A program made the translations under genes and the position numbers. Below are positions 43,778 through 53,423 of a stretch of DNA of 64,000 bases, piece after piece. Under the pieces are notes generated by a model that searched no databases, was not told the DNA's origin, and worked only from the letters and a program-made list of their open reading frames with translations. Position 1 is the stretch's first letter; every line of letters starts with the position of its first letter. Source of the DNA: Leptobacterium flavescens (GTDB lineage: Bacteria > Bacteroidota > Bacteroidia > Flavobacteriales > Flavobacteriaceae). The DNA lies in contig NZ_JAABOO010000002.1 in NCBI RefSeq assembly GCF_010671605.1, forward strand, positions 496,001 to 560,000. The letters run 5' to 3'.

Positions 43778-44257
43778 CTACATTTCGTTAAAAATAGAGT
43801 GCATTAAACGTTTCTTATCATTAATACTTTCTTCAAGAGAGATCATGGTTTCCGTTCTGGATACTCCTTCAATGTCATCAATCCTGAAAATAATATCTTT
43901 TGCGTGTTTGGTATCTCTCGCTCTGATCTTACAGAAAATATTAAATTTCCCGGTCGTAATATGAGCTACCGTTATATAAGGGATCTCCTGAAGTCTTTCC
44001 AATACGAATTTTGTCTGGTGTGTCTTTTCAAGAAAAACTCCCACGTACGCAATAAAAGAGTAGCCAAGTTTCACATAGTCTAAAGTCAGGGAAGAACCTC
44101 TGATAATTCCGGCATCTTCCATCTTTTTCACCCTTACGTGAACCGTACCTGCAGAAATAAGTAATTTCTTAGCAATGTCTGTAAAAGGGGTACGGGTATT
44201 GTCAATCAACATGTCAAGTATCTGATGGTCTACATCGTCAAGTTTAAATTTCGCCAT
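43778..44257 (-). CDS. Lrp/AsnC-family transcriptional regulator
   Basis: The 159-residue protein has an N-terminal winged helix-turn-helix (TPFTDIAKKLLISAGTVHVRVKKMEDAGII, about 20-50). A C-terminal ligand-binding (RAM) domain (about 68-150) includes VGVFLEKTHQTKFVLERL and AHITTGKFNIFCKI. It is monocistronic with a strong terminator. Lrp proteins sense amino acids; the effector is not evident from sequence. The nearest metabolic genes are ppc and a peptidase, but no direct link can be shown. Confidence 0.93.
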   Translation of the reverse strand: MAKFKLDDVDHQILDMLIDNTRTPFTDIAKKLLISAGTVHVRVKKMEDAGIIRGSSLTLDYVKLGYSFIAYVGVFLEKTHQTKFVLERLQEIPYITVAHITTGKFNIFCKIRARDTKHAKDIIFRIDDIEGVSRTETMISLEESINDKKRLMHSIFNEM

Positions 44258-44345
44258 GGCTACATTTTTGTTAAAGAATATGCAAAAAAACTAAAAAAAA
44301 TCCAATGGAACGCAAGGTTTTATTGGGTTTTTTGTTATGAAATTG

Positions 44346-45485
44346 TTAATTTTCTTGAAAGATTCGCAAATTATCCTCCAGCCATTTTGTATCCAGATCA
44401 CTCTCTTTCAAGGGGGAAATAAGTCTATCACATCGGATAAACTCCTTATGGGCGTAAAGATAGTGTAAACTTCCTACTTTTTCAACATAAGGTTCAAAAA
44501 GAATATTCTCTCCCGATCTCTTCTCTTTAAAAAGGATACCTACATCTACTTTTTCCATCTTTTCAGCTCGAACCACCGGGAAATCTCTAAGAATAATATC
44601 GCAAAATAATTTATCGTTTTCAGGGATATCGAAGTAATTTTCGGAATTTTCCCCATTAATTTTACGGTGGGAAATGCTGTTCAGCGCCTCTACCAGAGCA
44701 TAAAAAATGTATTCCCTTGTTCTTTCTCTTTTATAATCTCCCGGAAAATGCCCGGCTTCAAACAAGATAGTAGGAACCCCCATCGACTGGAATGTATCGC
44801 CCACACAGTTTATATTAAAGGAATCGTCATACCTCCCCACCTGGCCCGGGATCATTTGCTGAAGCATATTATTCATATCTGCAATAAGCTCCATACTCTT
44901 CTTACGCGTGGAAGTAACCGTTCGTTCCTGATCTTCTGCCGGGGACAAAAAAGATACGGTTGCGGGTTTATCGGTCTTTCCCACATTAAAAATGGTGCGC
45001 TGATCGTGGAGGTTAAAACAGTAATCCGGTTTTATTTCCTCAAAAGCAGATCGCAAAACCCTGCTTTCAGGTTGAGACAGATCCTGGGCATCCCGGTTCA
45101 GATCCACTTCATTTTTATTTATTCGGGTATATGCCATCGCCCCATCCGGATTTAAAATGGGGATAATATGGATCTCACATTCATTTAAGATCGATGCTGA
45201 CAGATCGGAATCTGAGTCGAAAAAATTAAGAAGATCGAAAACAGCCTTGGTGGTGGTCGATTCATTTCCGTGCATTTGAGACCACATTAATATCTTCTTT
45301 TTACCATGACCGATCTTAAATTTATGAATATCCAATCCGCCAACCGAGCTTCCGATCTTATCCAAAGCGATCACTTTTTTATGCTTCCCGAAGAGGGGTT
45401 CTATTCTCGATAGGGGGATATATCTTCCGCTTAATCCGGCCTCAAAAAAATTGTTGTAGTTCTCTGCAATCGATCCTGTTTCCAT
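44346..45485 (-). CDS. M14-family zinc carboxypeptidase
   Basis: I choose the ATG at 45483-45485 (METGSIAE, 379 residues). An in-frame ATG at 45578 would lie upstream of a -7 element (45508-45515) and inside the operator-like region. The M14 zinc site is visible: HGNE (72-75), NRDAQ with the substrate-binding Arg, FNLHD (second zinc His) and LFEAGH with the catalytic Glu. There is no signal peptide, so it appears cytoplasmic. Family members remove C-terminal residues or cleave amide bonds in cell-wall peptides. It is divergent from an XRE regulator, and the repeated TTGTAAAC motif lies between them. Confidence 0.87.
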   Translation of the reverse strand: METGSIAENYNNFFEAGLSGRYIPLSRIEPLFGKHKKVIALDKIGSSVGGLDIHKFKIGHGKKKILMWSQMHGNESTTTKAVFDLLNFFDSDSDLSASILNECEIHIIPILNPDGAMAYTRINKNEVDLNRDAQDLSQPESRVLRSAFEEIKPDYCFNLHDQRTIFNVGKTDKPATVSFLSPAEDQERTVTSTRKKSMELIADMNNMLQQMIPGQVGRYDDSFNINCVGDTFQSMGVPTILFEAGHFPGDYKRERTREYIFYALVEALNSISHRKINGENSENYFDIPENDKLFCDIILRDFPVVRAEKMEKVDVGILFKEKRSGENILFEPYVEKVGSLHYLYAHKEFIRCDRLISPLKESDLDTKWLEDNLRIFQEN

Positions 45486-45504
45486 AGCTGTGTTTAAAAT
45501 ACGA

Positions 45505-45540
45505 TTACAAAAGTAAACAAGAAAAGTTTCACTTTTGTAA
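45505..45540. promoter_or_regulatory. Inverted repeat over the M14 peptidase promoter
   Basis: TTACAAAAGT (45505-45514) and ACTTTTGTAA (45531-45540) form a perfect inverted repeat with 16 bases between. On the minus strand the left arm includes TACTTTTG, a TAnnTTTG -7 element at 45508-45515 that would start the M14 transcript about 20 bases before its ATG. Confidence 0.55.
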
Positions 45541-45782
45541 ACAGCTGTTTTGAATGATTTGTGTATTGTTGTAAACAAAATCTCTTACTTTTTAGCAATG
45601 GAGTGTTACTTTTGGAAACACAATTTTAAAATATGTAATTAAAAAATTATTATTCAGGTACTTATAACCTATAATTTACACTAAAAGTTTAAGCAATAAT
45701 GTTAAATATTGATAATTTATAGTTGTAAACAATAGGAATGATTAATTTTGTAAACAAACATTTTCAGATTTACCGTTTACAA
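45535..45782. promoter_or_regulatory. Five TTGTAAAC motifs and the XRE gene promoter
   Basis: TTGTAAAC occurs at 45535-45542, 45569-45576, 45723-45730 and 45748-45755, and in reverse at 45775-45782. The promoter TTG (45723-45725)-N17-TAATTTTG (45743-45750) drives the XRE gene. One motif covers its -33 element, one the end of its -7 element and one the start codon. This arrangement suggests autorepression by the XRE protein. Confidence 0.55.
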
Positions 45783-46180
45783 TGATCACCAGTAAAGATT
45801 TTGCAGAAAAGCTTCAGAAAATCATAGAATACTATGAGCTTTCTGCTTCTGCTTTTGCAGAAAAAATTGGTGTGCAACGCTCTTCCATTTCACATTTATT
45901 ATCGGGAAGAAATAAACCGAGTCTGGATTTTATCATTAAGCTAAGTGATACTTTTTCTGAAGTAGATCTTTACTGGTTGTTAAAAGATGAAGGCAACTTC
46001 CCTTCCCAAAAAAATGAAAAGCCGGAAACGGAAATTCAAAAACCCATCGAAGAAAATACCGCGGAAGGAAAAACACAAACCGAAAAAAAAGAATTTCGCT
46101 TACCTCCTTCCGGAGACACTTCCATATCCCGAATAATTATTTTTTATAAAGACGGGCGTTTTGATGAGTACAAAAACTGA
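45782..46180 (+). CDS. XRE-family helix-turn-helix regulator
   Basis: The 132-residue protein has an N-terminal Cro/C1-type DNA-binding domain (about 5-70): LSASAFAEKIGVQRSSISHLLSGRNKPSLDFIIKLSDTF with recognition helix around QRSSISHLL. A polar Glu/Lys-rich linker (about 78-108) leads to a short conserved C-terminal strand RIIIFYKDGRFDEY. The start codon is overlapped by one copy of TTGTAAAC, the last of five in its upstream region, which points to autoregulation. It overlaps or abuts no enzyme gene; the lipoprotein gene begins 31 bases after its stop. Confidence 0.9.
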   Translation: MITSKDFAEKLQKIIEYYELSASAFAEKIGVQRSSISHLLSGRNKPSLDFIIKLSDTFSEVDLYWLLKDEGNFPSQKNEKPETEIQKPIEENTAEGKTQTEKKEFRLPPSGDTSISRIIIFYKDGRFDEYKN

Positions 46181-46211
46181 TTTTTCCGTAAATTTCGGGC
46201 AAATTAGTTTT

Positions 46212-46589
46212 ATGAGATCTTCAGTACTATCCTGCTTGTTTATTTTATTATTTATTTCCTGTTACCAGGCCGAAAGAAATTGTGATGAGTTCAGAACCGG
46301 AACTTTTGAATTCAGTTACACTTTGGACGGAAAAGAGATCACCAACAGATTCAGCCGGAATGATTCTTTGGAAATTGCCAAAATAAACAATACTATAGAT
46401 ACATCTTCTGTGCGATGGATCAATGACTGCGAATTCATCGTAAAGAAATTAAACCCGAAGACCATCTCGGAACAAAAAGCCATTCATATAAAAATACTGT
46501 CGACAACAGCGGATTCCTATACTTTTGAATATGCCGTGGTTGGCGACCTGAAAAATAAACAACGGGGAACCGCTAAAAAAATAAACTGA
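46212..46589 (+). CDS. Putative lipoprotein, function unknown
   Basis: I choose the ATG at 46212 (125 residues) because it gives a clean lipoprotein signal ending in the lipobox FISC (Cys at about residue 17). The in-frame ATG at 46161 lies inside the XRE gene and would put a polar segment before the signal. The mature part is a small beta-rich domain (RTGTFEFSYTLDGKEITNRFSR, VRWINDCEFIVKKLNP, YAVVGDLKNKQRGTAKKI) with two cysteines. I recognise no named family. It ends 2 bases before terC, so the two genes are probably co-transcribed. Confidence 0.75.
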   Translation: MRSSVLSCLFILLFISCYQAERNCDEFRTGTFEFSYTLDGKEITNRFSRNDSLEIAKINNTIDTSSVRWINDCEFIVKKLNPKTISEQKAIHIKILSTTADSYTFEYAVVGDLKNKQRGTAKKIN

Positions 46590-46591
46590 TT

Positions 46592-47389
46592 ATGTTAGAA
46601 ATCTTTTCCAGTGTTGATGCCTGGGTAGCGCTTTTAACACTCACCTTTCTTGAAATTGTATTAGGAATAGATAATATTGTTTTTATTTCGATCACCGCCA
46701 ATAAGCTACCCAAACATCAGAGAAGGAAAGCTACTAACATCGGTCTCCTGCTGGCAATGGTACAGCGTATTATTCTGCTCTTTGCCATCTCTTTCCTCGT
46801 AAGCCTTAAAAATCCTTTTTATTATATAGACACTTCCTGGTTACATGCCGGGATAAGCTGGCAGAGCATTATTCTTTTTAGCGGAGGCCTTTTCCTGCTT
46901 TATAAGAGTACCTCCGAGATTCACGAGAAAGTAGAACTCCCGGAGCACGACGAACAGCAGGCTGCCAAAATAAAGGTTACCACTCTTTCCAGGGCCATTG
47001 TACAGATCGTGATCATCGATTTTATTTTTTCTATAGATTCCATTCTTACCGCGGTGGGAATGACCAACGGGATCTCCAAAGATCCCAATCACGCCCTGAT
47101 ACTAATGATCGTTGCGGTAGTGATCTCTATTATCGTTATGATGCTCTTTGCTAATGCTGTGCGTGAATTTATAGAGAAGCACCCTTCCGTGCAACTATTA
47201 GGTCTGGCATTCCTGATCCTTATCGGGTTTATGCTTATTGCGGAGGCAGCACACCTCTCTCATACCAGAATATTCAATTCGGAAATAGGCGCAGTACCTA
47301 AAGGGTATTTATATTTTGCCATCGCATTTTCGCTACTGGTAGAGTTCCTGAACCTGAGAATGAAAAAGAAACTGGAAAACACCAAATAA
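46592..47389 (+). CDS. TerC-family integral membrane protein
   Basis: The 265-residue protein has about seven to nine hydrophobic helices. It carries the TerC signature with membrane-embedded acidic residues: FLEIVLGIDNIVFIS near residue 20 and DFIFSIDSILTAVGMT near 138. TerC proteins are linked to tellurium resistance and, in some bacteria, manganese export that helps metalate exported enzymes. No other ter gene is nearby, so metal homeostasis is the likelier role. A terminator follows the stop at once. Confidence 0.92.
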   Translation: MLEIFSSVDAWVALLTLTFLEIVLGIDNIVFISITANKLPKHQRRKATNIGLLLAMVQRIILLFAISFLVSLKNPFYYIDTSWLHAGISWQSIILFSGGLFLLYKSTSEIHEKVELPEHDEQQAAKIKVTTLSRAIVQIVIIDFIFSIDSILTAVGMTNGISKDPNHALILMIVAVVISIIVMMLFANAVREFIEKHPSVQLLGLAFLILIGFMLIAEAAHLSHTRIFNSEIGAVPKGYLYFAIAFSLLVEFLNLRMKKKLENTK

Positions 47390-47390
47390 T

Positions 47391-47419
47391 AAAAAAGCGC
47401 CTGACCGGCGCTTTTTTTT
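47391..47419. terminator. Bidirectional terminator between terC and parC
   Basis: AAAAAAGCGCC / GGCGCTTTTTT with loop TGACC. The T-run touches the last codon of parC on the other strand, so it can serve both convergent genes. Confidence 0.88.
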
Positions 47420-50045
47420 ATAGTTCCATTGATATTTGCTTATCGTCATCCTCGTTGTTTTCTCCGTTTCCGTTTGCCTTTACATTTTCTTCATCGATCA
47501 CTTCAATTTCTTCCGGCGGAGTTTCTTCCGGCTCTTCGTAAGGTAAAGGATCCAGAAGATTGATCTGTTTTACCTTATCTGTCGTCAACTGATTTCCCTG
47601 GGCTTTTATTCCTTTAATGGCAATAAAATCCTCGAGATCTATGGTCAGGTTAGGTTTTGCATCCTTGCCTCTTGGTTTTACGAACTCTACTTCGGCAACG
47701 GGTCTCCAGTCTGTAGCTACCAATTCCAGTTGCGATTTGGAATTCTCGGAGATAAAGAGCTCCTCTTTGTTTCCATTCTCGATCAGGAAGCGTTTTACAT
47801 AATAACGATCCTTGTCTCCGTCGTAGTAAATGGCAGAAACCGGTTTTTTGCGGTTCCATTTTTCCAGAACGATCATATCATCATCAAAATGCGTGCTCAG
47901 CTCGGGAACTATCGTTTTCAGATACCCTTTCTGATTAATGATCAATAAACGATCTTCTCCTCTGAATTCTCCGAGCAACTCTCCTCTTCCGTCCACATTC
48001 AGCCTTTTAACCGTTTCGTCAAACCAGATCTTTCTAGGTTTAAGGGTTGAAACTCCTTTTTCCTTGAGTTCTATTCTCTTTACCGCATATTTGGTAACGA
48101 TATTTCCTTTAGATCCTCTTCCCTTGATCAGGACATCTGCAAAATCGATATCCCATTTTAATTTTTTAATACTTCCTGCCTGCCTCAGGTGAACCGTGAC
48201 AATTTCGGCCTCTCCATTTGGATTAGAAGTAAAATAAAGGACTTCAGACAGTTTCTTCCCCTGGGCAAGGTCGTATTCCTTATCCCTGGTTATCCCGCTG
48301 ACAAAGAAACGCTTTATAAAACTTGCGCCTCCACGTCCATCCTTATAGATCATATTGTAAATGGTACGCTTGTCCCCTTTCTTGAAAACAGCTACGTGAA
48401 TGATGTTCTTACCAATAAAGATCTTACTATCTACTTTGGTGACCATCATCTTGCCTTCTTTGGTAAAGACGATGATATCGTCAATATCACTACAGTCGGT
48501 CACGTATTCATCACGCCTCAGCGAGGTTCCGATAAATCCTTCTTCCCTGTTTACGTATAGTTTTGTGTTCCTGATCACCACCTTGGTGGCTTCTATATCA
48601 TCGAAAACACGGATCTCGGTCTTACGTCCTCTCTCTTTTCCGTATGTCTTCTTGAGCTTGGTAAAATAGGCTATTGCATAGTCTATCAGGTGTTCAATAT
48701 CGTGCTTTACCTGGGCGATATCGGCTTCGAGCGCTTCTATTTTCTGCTGGGCCTTATCAATATCGAATTTAGAGATACGCTTTATACGGATCTCCGTAAG
48801 GCGTACAATATCCTCTTCGGTCACTTCCCGCTTCAAATGCTTGATATGAGGCTTAAGACCATCATCTATAGCCTTAAGAACACCTTCCCAGGTTTCCTCC
48901 TCTTCAATTTCCCTGTATATCCTGTTTTCAATAAAAATACGTTCCAGGGAAGCAAAGTGCCACTGTTCTTCCAGTTCATCCAGCTGGATCTCGAGCTCGC
49001 TCTTTAAGAGATCGACCGTATTGTCGGTAGATCGCCTCAGCATTTCCGAAACCCCTATAAAAAGAGGTTTATTATCTTCAATAACACAGGCTAAAGGAGA
49101 AATAGAGCTTTCACAGGAAGTAAAAGCATAAAGGGCATCTATGGTCTTGTCGGGAGAAATCCCCGATGGTAAATGCACCAGGATCTCTACCTCAGCGGCC
49201 GTATTATCTTCAATTCTTTTAATTTTTATTTTCCCTTTTTCATTGGCCTTAAGGATAGAATCGATAAGGGATGAAGTGTTGGTACCATAAGGGATCTGAG
49301 TAATTACCAGCGTATTCTTATCGTACTGGGATATTTTGGCCCTTACCCTGATCTTTCCGCCTCTGTTCCCGTCGTTATAATTGGAAACATCCATAATCCC
49401 CGCAGTCGGGAAATCCGGGTAAATAGTAAAGTTCTTTCCTTTTAAGTGTTTGATGGAGGCATCTATAAGCTCCACAAAATTATGAGGCATTATTTTGGTA
49501 GAAAGACCTACCGCAATACCTTCGGCCCCCTGAGCAAGCAGTAAAGGGAATTTTACCGGAAGATTGATAGGTTCTTTCTTCCTTCCGTCATAACTGAGTT
49601 GCCACTCTGTTATTTTCGGGCTATAAATTACTTCCAGCGCAAACTTCGAAAGCCTGGCCTCGATATATCGGGAAGCTGCGGCTCCGTCACCTGTAAGGAT
49701 ATTACCCCAGTTTCCCTGGGTATCTATCAACAGGTCCTTTTGCCCTATCTGTACCATGGCATCTGCAATACTCGCATCCCCGTGAGGGTGGTACTGCATG
49801 GTATGCCCCACTACATTGGCTACTTTATTATATCTTCCGTCATCCAGTTCCTTAAGTGCATGCATAATACGGCGTTGCACCGGTTTAAAACCGTCTTCAA
49901 TAGCCGGGACAGCTCTTTCCAGGATCACGTAAGATGCATAATCCAGAAACCAGTCCTTATACATACCGGTTACCTTGGTAATGGTATCATGACTTGATTC
50001 TTCCTGATTTTCCTGCTCGTTATTTGGGTTGAGATTCTCCTCCAT
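47418..50045 (-). CDS. parC: DNA topoisomerase IV subunit A
   Basis: The 875-residue protein has the GyrA/ParC breakage-reunion domain: RAVPAIEDGFKPVQRRI, the region HPHGDASIADAMV, and the catalytic Tyr in AAASRYIEARL (about residue 115). A coiled-coil region lies around 430-450. The C-terminal part lacks a clear GyrA box and ends in a very acidic tail (about 835-875, many Glu/Asp). With the adjacent ParE-type subunit it decatenates replicated chromosomes. Assignment to topoisomerase IV rather than gyrase rests on pairing with a 618-residue ParE-type subunit and on gene order; a quantitative tree would settle it. Confidence 0.9.
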   Translation of the reverse strand: MEENLNPNNEQENQEESSHDTITKVTGMYKDWFLDYASYVILERAVPAIEDGFKPVQRRIMHALKELDDGRYNKVANVVGHTMQYHPHGDASIADAMVQIGQKDLLIDTQGNWGNILTGDGAAASRYIEARLSKFALEVIYSPKITEWQLSYDGRKKEPINLPVKFPLLLAQGAEGIAVGLSTKIMPHNFVELIDASIKHLKGKNFTIYPDFPTAGIMDVSNYNDGNRGGKIRVRAKISQYDKNTLVITQIPYGTNTSSLIDSILKANEKGKIKIKRIEDNTAAEVEILVHLPSGISPDKTIDALYAFTSCESSISPLACVIEDNKPLFIGVSEMLRRSTDNTVDLLKSELEIQLDELEEQWHFASLERIFIENRIYREIEEEETWEGVLKAIDDGLKPHIKHLKREVTEEDIVRLTEIRIKRISKFDIDKAQQKIEALEADIAQVKHDIEHLIDYAIAYFTKLKKTYGKERGRKTEIRVFDDIEATKVVIRNTKLYVNREEGFIGTSLRRDEYVTDCSDIDDIIVFTKEGKMMVTKVDSKIFIGKNIIHVAVFKKGDKRTIYNMIYKDGRGGASFIKRFFVSGITRDKEYDLAQGKKLSEVLYFTSNPNGEAEIVTVHLRQAGSIKKLKWDIDFADVLIKGRGSKGNIVTKYAVKRIELKEKGVSTLKPRKIWFDETVKRLNVDGRGELLGEFRGEDRLLIINQKGYLKTIVPELSTHFDDDMIVLEKWNRKKPVSAIYYDGDKDRYYVKRFLIENGNKEELFISENSKSQLELVATDWRPVAEVEFVKPRGKDAKPNLTIDLEDFIAIKGIKAQGNQLTTDKVKQINLLDPLPYEEPEETPPEEIEVIDEENVKANGNGENNEDDDKQISMEL

Positions 50046-50075
50046 GAAAGGAAGTATGGTTTTATTGGTTCTTAA

Positions 50076-51932
50076 TTATTTTTCTTCTGCCAGATCTAAT
50101 TCCACTCTCAGGTTATTAATGATAAACTCCTGCCTGTCCGGGGTATTTTTACCCATATAGAATTTAAGTAAATTTTCAATAGACATGGCTTTATCCAGCA
50201 TTACAGGGTCTAACCTGATATCATCTCCTATAAAATGCTTGAATTCATCCGGAGATATCTCACCTAATCCCTTAAATCGGGTGATCTCGGGTTTCCCCCT
50301 GAGTTTATCGATAGCTGCCTTACGCTCCTCTTCACTGTAGCAATAAATAGTTTCTTTCTTGTCCCTTACCCTGAACAAAGGCGTCTGCAGAATATACAGA
50401 TGTCCTTCCTTGATGAGTTCGGGGAAAAACTGTAAAAAGAAAGTAATGAGCAGCAACCTGATGTGCATTCCATCAACATCGGCATCGGTAGCTATTACAA
50501 TATTATTATATCTGAGATCTTCCAGAGATTCTTCGATATTCAATGCTGCCTGCAGCAGATTGAACTCTTCATTCTCATAAACGATCTTCTTGGACATTCC
50601 ATATGAGTTTAAAGGTTTTCCCCTTAAACTAAAAACTGCCTGGGTATTTACATCCCTGGATTTGGTGATCGATCCCGAAGCCGAATCCCCCTCCGTAATA
50701 AACAGAGTAGACTCCAGTCTTCTGTCATTCTTCATATCGCCGAGGTGTACCCTGCAGTCCCTGAGTTTTTTATTGTGAAGGCTGGCTTTTTTAGCCCTTT
50801 CCTTAGCCAGTTTACGTATTCCGGAAAGCTCCTTACGTTCTCTTTCTGCCTGCAGGATCTTACGCTGAAGTATTTCTGCTACCTCTGCGTTCTTATGAAG
50901 GAAGTTATCCAGCTGGGTGCCGATAAAATCGTTTACATAGGTACGTACGGTCGGTAAACCGCCACCCATATCGGTAGATCCCAGTTTTGTTTTGGTCTGA
51001 CTTTCAAAAACAGGTTCCATCACTTTGATAGAAACCGCTGCAATAATGGATTTCCTGATATCGGAAGCTTCGTAATTCTTTCCGTAAAAATCCCTCAGCG
51101 TCTTTACGATCGCTTCTCTGAAGGCCGCAAGGTGAGTTCCTCCCTGCGTGGTATTCTGCCCGTTAACGAAGGAATGGTATTCTTCGCTGTATTGCGTCCT
51201 GCTGTGCGTAATGGCTACTTCAATATCATTCCCCCTCAGGTGAATGATAGGATACAGCATATCGCTTTCGTTGGTAGAATCCTCCAGGAGGTCCTTCAAG
51301 CCGTTTTCGGAATAGAACTTTTCTCCGTTAAAAACAATGGTAAGTCCCGGATTCAGGTATACGTAATTCTTCAGCATCCGCTCTACATACTCACTCCTGA
51401 ATTTGTAGTTCTTAAAGATCGTATCATCGGGAACAAAGCTTACTTTGGTTCCTTTTCTTTTGGAAGATGCTTCTGCAGGTTCGTCATTAATGAGGTTCCC
51501 CATTTCAAACTCTGCTGCCTTGGTTTTATTATCCCTGTTGGACTCCACCTTAAAATAGGAAGACAAAGCATTGACCGCTTTGGTACCTACTCCGTTAAGT
51601 CCCACAGATTTTTTAAATGCCCTGCTATCGTATTTTCCTCCCGTATTCATTTTGGACACTACATCCACCACTTTTCCAAGAGGTATTCCCCTTCCGTAAT
51701 CCCGTACACTTACCTGTTTGTCCTTTATGGTGATCTCGATGGTCTTTCCTGCCCCCATAACGAATTCATCGATACAGTTATCGATAACTTCTTTTAAAAG
51801 GATATAAATACCATCATCTGCAGAAGATCCGTCCCCCAGCTTTCCGATATACATACCCGGTCGCATCCGGATATGCTCTTTCCAGTCTAACGAACGTATA
51901 TTTTCTTCAGTATATTGGGAGGTTTGTGACAT
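50076..51932 (-). CDS. parE: DNA topoisomerase IV subunit B
   Basis: The 618-residue protein has the GHKL ATPase site ([48 protein letters not shown]) and the TOPRIM motifs EGDSASG and [10 protein letters not shown]. It provides the ATP-driven gate for ParC. The gene is 30 bases upstream of parC, so the two are co-transcribed and their products should be made in balance. The family also includes GyrB; the short length and the pairing favour ParE. Confidence 0.92.
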   Translation of the reverse strand: MSQTSQYTEENIRSLDWKEHIRMRPGMYIGKLGDGSSADDGIYILLKEVIDNCIDEFVMGAGKTIEITIKDKQVSVRDYGRGIPLGKVVDVVSKMNTGGKYDSRAFKKSVGLNGVGTKAVNALSSYFKVESNRDNKTKAAEFEMGNLINDEPAEASSKRKGTKVSFVPDDTIFKNYKFRSEYVERMLKNYVYLNPGLTIVFNGEKFYSENGLKDLLEDSTNESDMLYPIIHLRGNDIEVAITHSRTQYSEEYHSFVNGQNTTQGGTHLAAFREAIVKTLRDFYGKNYEASDIRKSIIAAVSIKVMEPVFESQTKTKLGSTDMGGGLPTVRTYVNDFIGTQLDNFLHKNAEVAEILQRKILQAERERKELSGIRKLAKERAKKASLHNKKLRDCRVHLGDMKNDRRLESTLFITEGDSASGSITKSRDVNTQAVFSLRGKPLNSYGMSKKIVYENEEFNLLQAALNIEESLEDLRYNNIVIATDADVDGMHIRLLLITFFLQFFPELIKEGHLYILQTPLFRVRDKKETIYCYSEEERKAAIDKLRGKPEITRFKGLGEISPDEFKHFIGDDIRLDPVMLDKAMSIENLLKFYMGKNTPDRQEFIINNLRVELDLAEEK

Positions 51933-52017
51933 TAAATAAGAATATTTTGTAGGTTCTGCGCTAATATAACAACTGTCTTTAAAAAATAAAACTTAGCCCA
52001 AATAAAGTAATTAACAA

Positions 52018-52055
52018 TAAAAAAGCCCATATTGTTGAGAACATGGGCTTTTCGG
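52018..52055 (-). terminator. Rho-independent terminator of ychF
   Basis: AAAAGCCCAT / ATGGGCTTTT is a 10-bp stem with a loop of 12. On the minus strand it is followed by TTTTTTATTG, just after the ychF stop codon. Confidence 0.85.
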
Positions 52056-52081
52056 CTGATTTTTAAGTTTCTCTATCTTCT

Positions 52082-53173
52082 TTATACGTTAAATCTGAAA
52101 TGCATGACGTCTCCGTCCTTAACGATATATTCTTTTCCTTCCACCCTCATCTTTCCGGCTTCTTTTACTTTGGTCTCGCTTCCGTACTCCACATAGTCGT
52201 TGTATCCTATCACTTCCGCCCTGATAAACCCTTTTTCGAAGTCGGTGTGTATTACTCCGGCTGCCTGAGGTGCCGTAGCTCCCGTATTCACTGTCCACGC
52301 TCTTACTTCCTTCTCTCCGGCCGTAAAATAGGTTTGCAGACTGAGTAATTTATAGGCTGTTCTGATCAGTCTGGATACTCCGGGCTCTTCCAGACCTATA
52401 TCTTCCAGGAACATTTGTCTTTCTTCATAATCTTCCAGTTCTGCTATATCTGCCTCCGTAGCAACTGCCAGCACTATTACCTCTGCCCTTTCATCTTTTA
52501 CAAGTTCCTTTACCTTTTCTACATATGCGTTCCCTGTCTTGGCCGAAGCTTCATCTACATTACATACGTATAAAATGGGTTTTGCGGTAAGTAACTGGAA
52601 ACTTTTTACAAATTCTTCCTCTTCTTCATTTACCTCAACGGCTCTGGCCGATTTTCCGGCTTCCAGGGCTTCTTTGAACCTCAAAAGTACATCCTGTTCC
52701 TTTTTTGCGTCCTTATCACCGGTCTTTGCAGCCCTGCTTACCTTATCCAGTCTTTTATCTACTGTTTCCAGGTCTTTTAGCTGTAATTCTATATCGATGG
52801 TCTCTTTATCTCTGATCGGGTCTATACTCCCGTCTACGTGTACAATATTGTCATTGTCAAAACAACGAAGCACATGAATGATCGCATGGCATTCCCTGAT
52901 ATTTCCCAGGAACTGGTTCCCAAGACCTTCGCCCTTACTGGCTCCTCTTACCAATCCGGCAATATCTACGATCTCTACGGTTGCCGGGATCACTCTTTCG
53001 GGTGTTACCAGCTCTTCCAGCTTCTCCAGTCTCGGATCCGGAACATTTACCACTCCCAGATTGGGTTCTATAGTACAAAAGGGGAAATTGGCACTCTGCG
53101 CCTTGGCGTTTGATAAACAATTAAACAATGTGGATTTCCCTACGTTGGGTAAGCCTACTATACCTGCTTTCAT
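52082..53173 (-). CDS. ychF: Redox-regulated ATPase YchF (Obg-like)
   Basis: The 363-residue protein has the P-loop GLPNVGKSTLFN (8-19), DIAGLVRGASKGEGLGNQFL, the altered G4 motif NVDE that favours ATP over GTP, and a C-terminal TGS domain (about 280-363). YchF binds ribosomes and influences oxidative-stress responses in other bacteria. The gene stands alone with its own terminator and a -7 element at 53252-53259. Confidence 0.95.
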   Translation of the reverse strand: MKAGIVGLPNVGKSTLFNCLSNAKAQSANFPFCTIEPNLGVVNVPDPRLEKLEELVTPERVIPATVEIVDIAGLVRGASKGEGLGNQFLGNIRECHAIIHVLRCFDNDNIVHVDGSIDPIRDKETIDIELQLKDLETVDKRLDKVSRAAKTGDKDAKKEQDVLLRFKEALEAGKSARAVEVNEEEEEFVKSFQLLTAKPILYVCNVDEASAKTGNAYVEKVKELVKDERAEVIVLAVATEADIAELEDYEERQMFLEDIGLEEPGVSRLIRTAYKLLSLQTYFTAGEKEVRAWTVNTGATAPQAAGVIHTDFEKGFIRAEVIGYNDYVEYGSETKVKEAGKMRVEGKEYIVKDGDVMHFRFNV

Positions 53174-53251
53174 TTGTATTCTTTTTTATTTCTTCAAAAA
53201 GCCGGGCCTTCAATAAAAACCCGTTTCCGGGTGGCCTTGTTTTTGCGAGTG

Positions 53252-53259
53252 CAAATGTA
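53252..53259 (-). promoter_or_regulatory. -7 promoter element upstream of ychF
   Basis: TACATTTG on the minus strand matches TAnnTTTG and lies about 80 bases before the ychF ATG. The leader contains a short hairpin ACCCG-TTTC-CGGGT at 53219-53232. No TTG is found at 17-23 bases upstream. Confidence 0.4.
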
Positions 53260-53423
53260 ATTAATTCTGTCAAGTTTTCTAATTAAAACACCGCCTATAC
53301 TTTCAGAGATTTTTACAAGCCTTCCGGCGATGTTAAATCGATGTAAATAAATTATTATAAATTTGATATCCGCCACCTGACTATAAACCAATAATTTCCA
53401 ACAGAGAACAACCATATAGGAAT

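Noticed and set aside
46592-47389. Tellurite resistance operon
   Set aside because: TerC stands without terA, terB, terD or terE; a metal-homeostasis role is more likely.
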